Shown piece by piece: positions 39,401-48,400 of a stretch of DNA of 64,000 nt. Each line of letters opens with the position of its first letter. Positions within the stretch are counted from its first letter, which is position 1. Both the position numbers and the translations under genes were made by a program. Source of the DNA: Zonotrichia leucophrys gambelii (lineage: Eukaryota; Chordata; Aves; Passeriformes; Passerellidae); contig NC_088176.1 of NCBI RefSeq assembly GCF_028769735.1, forward strand, positions 20,025,501 through 20,089,500, read 5' to 3'. Under the pieces are notes generated by a model, which searched no databases, was not told the origin of the DNA, and was given only the letters and a program-made list of their open reading frames with translations.

Positions 39401-42400
39401 ATATTTCCAACTGATTAAACACCCACATTTATTTTGTGTGTTTGCGTGCACATGTGTGTGAAATATACAAAACATCATCTGAACAGTTAACTTTCACTGT
39501 TCCCTTCCTACAAAAACAGGAACATAATTCTGTATGCAAGATATTCAGTCTAAGTAAAAAACTTCTAGTCCTTATTTTAATACAAGACAACTCTCCATCA
39601 CCACTGTGCTCTACTTTCTACCTCATTTCATATGACAAGAAACCATCTTCATCAGTGTCAATCTCAAAATTCTGCCTGTCTTTTCCTATAAAACTGTCCT
39701 CATAATTTTTCTAAAGACAGTGGAAAAGCTCAATTCATACTGCAAGAGAGGAAAAAGGGATCACCAGTCTGCATTTCTGCATTCTAAACTTAGTAAAACG
39801 AGGAAAACAAAAATCAAACTGTTTTGCCTGCTTGATATTCTTTCAAATCTATATTAATCTGCAGTGATTCATAATTCTTCCTTTAATTACAGAAACCTTC
39901 TCCCCAACATACTTAGGATCTACAGTAATTGGAAGTCATCTAAATCTTTCTCTCCTTTAACTATTTTTACTTGTTTCTCATCAGGAAATGGGAAGGTAAG
40001 CTGGGAGGTTTGCCAAATGGAACAATCTTGTCTGTTTTGAGGAAGCTGGAAAAAGTGCCAAGCACAGCTGTCACTGTACAGGCAGCAAACTACCCTCCAC
40101 ACCCCTGCCATTTCTGCCCATAGGAATGGTACAATTTACAGTGCTGACATAATCTAAAATAGATGTAATATGCCTATATCTCTTTACTGCAAATTTTATT
40201 TTGGGGGTTCTCAAGGTGCTCATTGATGGAAAATAGCCCATGGTGCTGAAGCTCACAGCTCTTCTATTATTGTCTTTATTAGAGTATCACAGAATCATGA
40301 GAAAAGGGTAATGAAAAGAAAGCCATGAGGCAGTATTATACTTCATGAACTACAGACAATACCCCCCTCAGTTATCTTCTATATATATAGACATAAAACA
40401 GAAACAACAACAAAGTCTCTGCACTTAAACTTGATTGCCACTTCTGTCCCTCTGATAACTGAGCAAGTGTCATGTTTCATTAGTGAATTTTCTCATTTCA
40501 GTGACCCTTAAAAAAAAAAAAGGCAGTGAAACACAACTCCACCCTGCTTCACATTTTGCATTAAATCATTTAAGAGCACTCCAAAATATTCACAACTGTG
40601 CTTCAGAAATGTGTTTATTCTATTTATTCAATCTCACTTCATAGATCTGACACTTGTCTAGCAACTGGTCAACAACCTCACTGCCATGAGCCGATGGGCA
40701 GGATCTGGTTTGCTTCAATGAGAGCCCTGAAATGGCTTTGCACTCCTGAGGGGTGAGAAACAATGCAGGCTTAAACTAGGTAAAAAGAGAAGCAAACAAG
40801 GAAGCTGAAACTCTTCGTCTAAACTTCTATCTTTAAAGAAACAGTATACTTACCACGGAACAAAAAATAATTAAGCAATGTCAATTCTGTGAAGAATGCA
40901 AAAATCAGTATGTAACAGATTCCAATATTACATGGAAGAATGCTTCCTCAAATTTGTAATGACATAGCACACAATGGTATATAGTCCTATTTAGATTACA
41001 AAAGAGGAACAAAAACTTAAAACCGGTGAGTAATTGTGCATTTTAATTTAATAAAGATCAAATCTTATTATGGTATTTCACAATGCAGTTTAGAGCACGT
41101 AGGAAGTCCCAAAAGCACCTCAAATGGAGTCAAAAGTACTCTGGAACACAGGGGAGTTTGTTTTTTCTTAGGTTTCAGTCACTGGGGTTGGATTGGGGTT
41201 TTGGGGAGGGATATGGGGTTGTTGGGGTTAATTCCCCTTTCTTTTCCAAGATAGGTTCTTTGCTCCCCTTCAGAACAAGTCTATCTTGTCTCTCAGCTTA
41301 GACGGACAGGTGTGGCATTTCCTGCAATTTCATCACTTCACATTATCTAAGTCCGATCTCCCTCCTTAATTTAATGTCTTGCCTGTGAGCAATACTGTTA
41401 AATGCTCAAACACTGGTTCCCTACAGAGGTACGGAAGCCAGCTGGGTGCAGACCAGGAAAGCACTCCTCGTTCTGCCCCAGGAGTTCTCATGGCACCTTT
41501 CTTCCAAGGGACCGTGCAACATGAGAACTTCATAAATGAAACATTCAAACTTCATTCTCCTCCAAAAACGCCTTCAACTTCTTCTGAAACTGAAGATGAT
41601 GGAAATCCCATCAGTGCACTCACGGTACTGATGATCTCTTTCAATGCCTACGTTCCAACACAAACAGGCAGTGGCAACAGTAAGAATGAACACAGCTAAA
41701 AGCCCCATAAAATGCTAAGTTTCTTCTATTTTTCCTGTTTCCAGTAACTAAAATCAAGGAGGCAATAAAAAAAAAAAATTACCTTAACATAAAATCTAAG
41801 AATTATTAATACTGTATTAATAGCAGTACTTTGATTTCTACACTGAGGAGATGGTTCCTGGCATGTTGGCCCGTCTACAAGCTAAGACAGAACAGTGTGA
41901 ACAAGGGATTTTTCAGATAGCAAGTCTGTGTTCTGGTTATACTGCATTCCTATGAGAGCTCTATATGGAAAAGAAGCCCATCTCCCTTCACATCCCCTTC
42001 CCTACAGCTCTTCATAAGTCTGGAAATGCTAGCAGAGAATAAAATTTGGATGTGCATGTGCTCTTTAAGACCAATAAATTCGCTACGTCCATCTAGTTGC
42101 ATATAGACCTTCCCTAAATACTAAGATCAACTCCCAACTACATTGTTATCTTTCACCAGCTTGCTCTCAGATGGGTCCAAACCTCTAACTTCCTTAACCA
42201 TCTTACACTATCAACTGTAGGGCCTTACTCCATTTTTTTACTACTCAGCAGGCTTTTTCATAGTTTTTAAACTGAAGGCTTCATATCCTTTCTACTACTA
42301 CACAGCTGGGCCCCTGGCACCCATCAGAACAAAGCCTTGCAGTCAGTGGGCTTCCAAAATAATGTCCTCCACTCTGGGAACTTGGGAGTGGGGATCACTA

Positions 42401-45400
42401 TGAACTTCCTAGATGTACAAGGAAGGATCAAATAAAGGAAAACAACCTAAGTTTTGAGACCATGTATATTTATCATACAGCTCTTCAAGAAACCTTGAAG
42501 ACATTTCAGAACACTAAAATTCACATGCATGGTCATAACCCAAGTTTTTTTCACCTGGTTTACTGATTAAAGATAACAAGTACTCTTTTAGGTAATCCAT
42601 GGGCTTGACAGGCATTCTTGGGAGTTCTTTTAAAGATCTGAAAGTTGCAATAACTGCAACCCCCCTCCTATAGCTTACAAGATCTGCTCCCAATTATCTT
42701 TAATAGTGTTTGGAATCAACTTCCTCCCTAGGAAAGAAGTATTCCATTTATTTGGGGTAAAGTGACATCTGCAGTGTGTAACTAACCATACTGATGAAAC
42801 AAACCAAATTTGATACACATTCACATGCGACTTTCTAATCAAGCATGCAAAAGTAGGCTGACATAAGAATAAATTGATGGGTGAAGACAATAGGGAACAG
42901 CTACTGAATCAGAACAGTGTTTATGCACTGTAATTTTGAGTTGTGTCCTTGGCAGCTTTCTGGGAACTAACCCTTCCAGAATTATATAGAAGCTTCTTCT
43001 GAATAGGGATATCACTGCAGCTCTAGTGGTATGGTATTTCAAAGAACAAAACATGTTCCCCTCACCTTAGTATTCCCCACACTAATCAATTGTTTCTGGG
43101 TTTTGGTGATGGGATTTTTGCTTGCATAATTTTTTAAGCTTTCTCTCCATTCCAGTAGCACGTCTTTCTCATCCTGCTCAGGGCACCTTTTTTTCTTGCC
43201 CGTAGTACCTAATCTCTCATTCAGAACATCACACTCTCCCACTGAAGCCTCATACTCAGTACAATAATCTGTTTCAAATGGCTGCTAAAAATCATTTTTC
43301 TCCTATCCAAACTCAACAGCCTCCCATACCCACAGTATTTTCACTTGCTCAATTTCTTCCCCACATTTCCTCGTGTTATATTCACCTTCAAGGTTGCAAC
43401 AAATTCTATGTCTATTTGGTTTTGTGTCTTTTGATCTCTTTTCAAACTTCTAAGTCTGGTGACAATCAAGCTAGATTTCCATTCATTCCCTTCTTTTTAT
43501 GTACCTTCCATTTGTGCTTACACTGTACCCTGAATATTAAGATCAGGTCCCCAGCAGAGACTATCAAGTCAGGCACTTCTGGCTACTACCAAAATCAAGT
43601 AAAAATAATACTTTCCACAAGTCTTGTTTATGAAGGTGGCAGGAAAAGAAATTCAAATCATAGAATGTGCACATCTACTAGGTAACAATTCATTAACTGC
43701 TTCATCAAGATCAAAGCAGCCAATTGTTATTTGGAAGCTTCAATTACCAGTTTATTAACTCAGGGAACTGTACTTGCTGCTAGTTTATTTGGCAGGCAGT
43801 TAACTGCAAGTGCCAACTGATGGAAAACATTCAAACAATAAAAGTAATCATTTTATGTGTTTTGACTACTATTCTACCTGAAATACTACTGTCATTAGAA
43901 AAAGAGCATAAAAAAGAGGATGTAATCTTTGCAACCAACTTATTATGGTCTCAACCACATGATGAACATTTCATAATAAATCACTCAATTTCAAGCAAGT
44001 GGCTTATGAGAACCCACTGTAGTCATTCCACTTTTTTAAAGTGCTGTAAAATCCTACTGTTCTCCATTTTCATCTTAAACAACATCATCTCTACACAGAA
44101 AATTCACATTCTTCCTGCTTTTGTTGCACATGACAAAACAACAGAAAAGACCAGCCCTATTAGAATGTATCAATCAATAGAACATTCTTCTTTGTGACCT
44201 ACAAAAAACACTCAGTGCCGTATCCTGGCACTATGGAGCTCTCAGTACAATCCCTGGAAGGAGAACAAACTCTCTGTGGCATGCTCAGTACAGTGCACGG
44301 ATTTCCCCTTTCCTACCCTCTTCCAGCTGTGATAAACACCAAAGCAAAGTCATGCTGGATAAAAAAGGAAAATAAACCAAATCATAGTAGACTTCATCAT
44401 AAATAATAAATCAAAAAGCTGTTCCAGTGTTATGGCAGGCAAACCACATAGTGGTAAGGACAGCTGGTATATTGAAAAAAATACTTAAATAATGCCACAT
44501 TTTAAGGGGCAGCGTTTGGGGCTCCAGCACAGAGTCTGCAACTCTCCCTTTTTATAGCTGTTGATGCAAGGTAACTTCCAAATAACCAAGGAGCATATCT
44601 GGAATGATATCAAGGTTTATTTTCTAGCTACATAAACACAGGGAGCACATCAAGTTTTAAAATGACTTCAAGAATTTGTGAAATGGGAAGTCTTCAACAT
44701 GGTACAAATATAAAATGTGATTTGATCAGGTATGACATCACTGTCCTGTGATCCCATATTTGAAATTACAAGTAATATTTAGAGAGCTAACTGAGCAATT
44801 ACAGTAAATACAGTGCATGACATCCAAATTCCTAGAAACAGTTGCAACAAGCCAAGAAAGTGTGGAAAAAATACAACTTCTTCAGTGTTATTCCATGGCT
44901 AAATTTAGATTTAGCTTAGAGAAGACTATCTTCCTCTAGAGCCAAAAGAAAGAGGATGTCACCTCCAGAGCAACATTTTAGAGCAGGAGAAGAGCATGAA
45001 GCATCTCTATACAACACAGCTGGTGTCAGGTATGCTGTGAAAGGACCCTGAAGTGAAGTAGGGGAACATGACATAGGCTCCTCTCCACAAGTACTGTCCC
45101 TTTCCCAGGCCAGGCTGGAATCTGAACATACCAGCATGCTCCGAAGAAGGGTAAACATGTCCTGCCTCCACCTTGCCTGGTCTGGACAAGTGTTTTGGGC
45201 AGATCCACCTGGCAGCATGCAAGGCTAATTACCTCTCCCCAGACCCTAATAGGAGATTTTCGCATGGTATAGAGCTCCAAATTCTGGTGTTCCCACTGGA
45301 TCCAGCCACTTCTTCTCCCTCATCTTAGCAAAGCCTAAGGCAAGATTCAAGAAAAAGAGGTTGTCAAAGACCTGGAAGCTAATCCAGCATTATCCTCTGG

Positions 45401-48400
45401 CAGGACAATAGTTAAAGGCTTCCAGAGCAGAAAGGAGAGCTGGGGCAGGGGAAGAGATGGGCACAGAAGGGAGGGGATGACCCTGCTGCCCTGGAACACA
45501 AAACATGCTCTTGGTGATGCTTGCAGCATTAGGTGCACATTGAGCACATAATCCCACTTGTCTTACAGAAGTTTACACATAACATGTACCAGACAGACTT
45601 TACAGGAGGAAGAAAATAGAGCAATTTGAAAACACTGATCCAGAGGGCAGCAGAGAACGAGTAAACACCTTGAACAGCCTTTTCCCCCCTTCTACTGCCT
45701 GCTTAAGGAGAACATGAAGATGAATGGGACCATCTCCATGGTTTGGGGCTGTCCCTTGTGAATATCCCTACCTTTTCAGCTGCTTTCAAGCAAGACAGCT
45801 TACGTTTCTGGTGCCCAGAGGTTTTTTTAGGAGTTGAGGGGAGGTCTGGTCACCCCCAGTTTCACTTAGAGTCAAGTGACAGCCCTTATAACTCACCTTT
45901 ATAATGGTATTTGACTTGACAGCAGCACAAAAAGGGGGAGGGGGGAATTTTCAAATACTTATGAACACACATCAACATTTTACAAAAGATAATAAAAGTG
46001 AAAGCTTGGCACAAGATCACCCAGAGAAAGAGTTTCTGGAACAGGCTTTGGTAGGATGCAGAGCAATGTCCCATGAAGAACAGACTGCACATAGAGTATA
46101 TGCAAACTTTTTGATGTGGATCCAGTCGGAATCTATTTTTCAAGTTTTGGTTACTGTCCACTTTCATAAATAATTGTCTGGGTAATTCCTCAATTGCTTA
46201 TGTGTTCTTTAGGGTTTTTGTGAGCTCTAGGAATTCTGCACACAACCAGACACAAGTTTGCCAAAATGTGCAAAAGTAGTAGAGGATTTGGTGCAATATT
46301 ACTGTTTTACTGGAAATTCAGGGTTGTAAAAACTGCCACCTAGGAACATTATTGCTGAGAACTTCAGGTCAAAAAAAAAAGCCAAACAAAACCAAAAACA
46401 CACACACATAAAATCTTTGCAGGTATCTGAGAGTGAAGAGACAGCAACAAAGTTTTCAAAAGCTGCTTATTAAAAAATAGACACACGGCTGCATGCATAG
46501 AATTTGTGAATTCCGTCACACCACCTGTCATTTCCTAGTTTATAATAGCACACTACACAATTCAAGACATCAAAACCAAGGATTGTACCAACAAAACTAA
46601 ACATTATTTGACCCAATGTCTGCTTTTAGTACATATATTTCAGAGATCCTGTCATTTTCCAGTTTTCCTGTAGTGCTTTCCCTCTCACACCAGCACTGCT
46701 AATCCACATGTATCTTTGTCTGCAGTTTATCTTTCAAGATCAGTAACACAAAGGTTCATCCTCTCCTTCTTCCTGCAATATTCTTTCACATCCCTCTCCC
46801 TCTTTTTTCAGTATTCTATACAGAAAGGCTTTTAACTATTATCTCCATATTAAAACCTGGCCTCAAGTGCAGAGTTGAGAGTCTACTTTCATTCATGGCA
46901 GAACCTGTCTGATCTCCTGGCATTTCCTTGATCATGTTTTTCAGTTAAACCCCAGAACGGCAAAAGCTTACATTGATGGTAAATTCCTAAATCCCTTTCT
47001 TTCTGACCTCATCTTGGCTAACAAAGAATACCAACAAGCACTTGACACTACTCAAGGGCATGATCCAAAAGATACCTTTAAATTATCCCACTGAACTTAA
47101 TGAACTCAAACCAGATCATGACTAAGTCTTGTCATTTCCCTTTAAGGAAGGGGATATATTTAATATTCCATCTTTTCTGTGTCTGAAGAGCTGTATCTCA
47201 CTTTGGATGCACTACCTTGCTCCTAACCCACTGTTACATCCTCTTCCGATGATACTGCTGTAAATATCCTCCTGTCTCATCATTTCAATAGATATGTCTT
47301 GAGACAAATTTCCCCTCAAAAATAGATAAATTCTCTCACTTCATGCCTTAATAGTCTCCCCTTTAGTGTTCATTTGCCAGGGAAAACTCCTCAACAACAG
47401 CCCAAAAGCTCCCTACATAATTCATTTCAAGCCTGTTCTCTACCAGAGCACCTGTGACATTACTTAACAGCAGCAAGACAGCTGTTATATCATAAATATT
47501 GCCTGGGAAGTCAGATGATCTTAATTTAACCCTGCACTCCCTATTTTACCATTTTTATAAGACACAGTGTCTGCCATTTTTATTACTGTACATAGAATTC
47601 ATGACACAAATTCTCTACAATTAGTTTATATATTTAGTTGGATTTTACAACGCATTTGTGATCAAAGATGATGTTTAAGTCTCAAGTTCAGAAAGGAAAA
47701 TCACTGCTCAGGAAGATTAAAGCTAGGTATTTTCATCATGTTTGCATCATATGCATTTCTCCCATAAAAAGCCAGGGGTTTGAGCTAGCAAAATTTAGAA
47801 AGGGGGTCACAAAAAACCCCCAGAATGCAACAAATTAATTGATAGAGACAAACAGAGACACAGGATTGCACAATTTACTCAAGTACATAGCAGTACTCCA
47901 AATCAGAGCTAACATCTAGATCTTACTGTCCAGGCAGCCTCTATGACAGTCAGTTATTGAATCTGCAGCTACAAACAGAATTGATGTTTTTTAAAACAGA
48001 GACTACAAAGAGCTGAGCCATTTAATACAGACATCAATATTTACAGTAGAAAATAGCCTTTTAGTCTTACATAATCAACAGTTTTGAACTGTTTGAAGAA
48101 AGGCTTAGCTAAATGGCCTTCCCTATCCTGACATTTAAAGTAACTCTGAAGGGAAAGGTAAATGGTGATGAGCACACTGACTGCATACAGTATTTTATTT
48201 GTATACCAAATGACAAATCAGAAGAAATAAAGCAAACTTGTATTTTACTGTCTGAACTAATGGAGACTCCCAATGACCTGCACACCATTAAGAAGAGTCC
48301 TTTGTGACTGAAACCTTACCAACACATTTGAACACGTTTTAGAAACTGGACCCTGGACCACTAGCTATCTTTTTTACCTTGTTCTCATGTATTTTCAGGT

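Noticed and set aside
40286..40297. Short TATCACAGAATC-like stretch resembling the CR1 tail repeat
   Set aside because: It is only about 12 nt and the flanks do not resemble CR1.
43278..44197. Two frames of 135 and 125 codons on the plus strand in intron 2
   Set aside because: Both have intron-like composition and no known domain or retrocopy signature.
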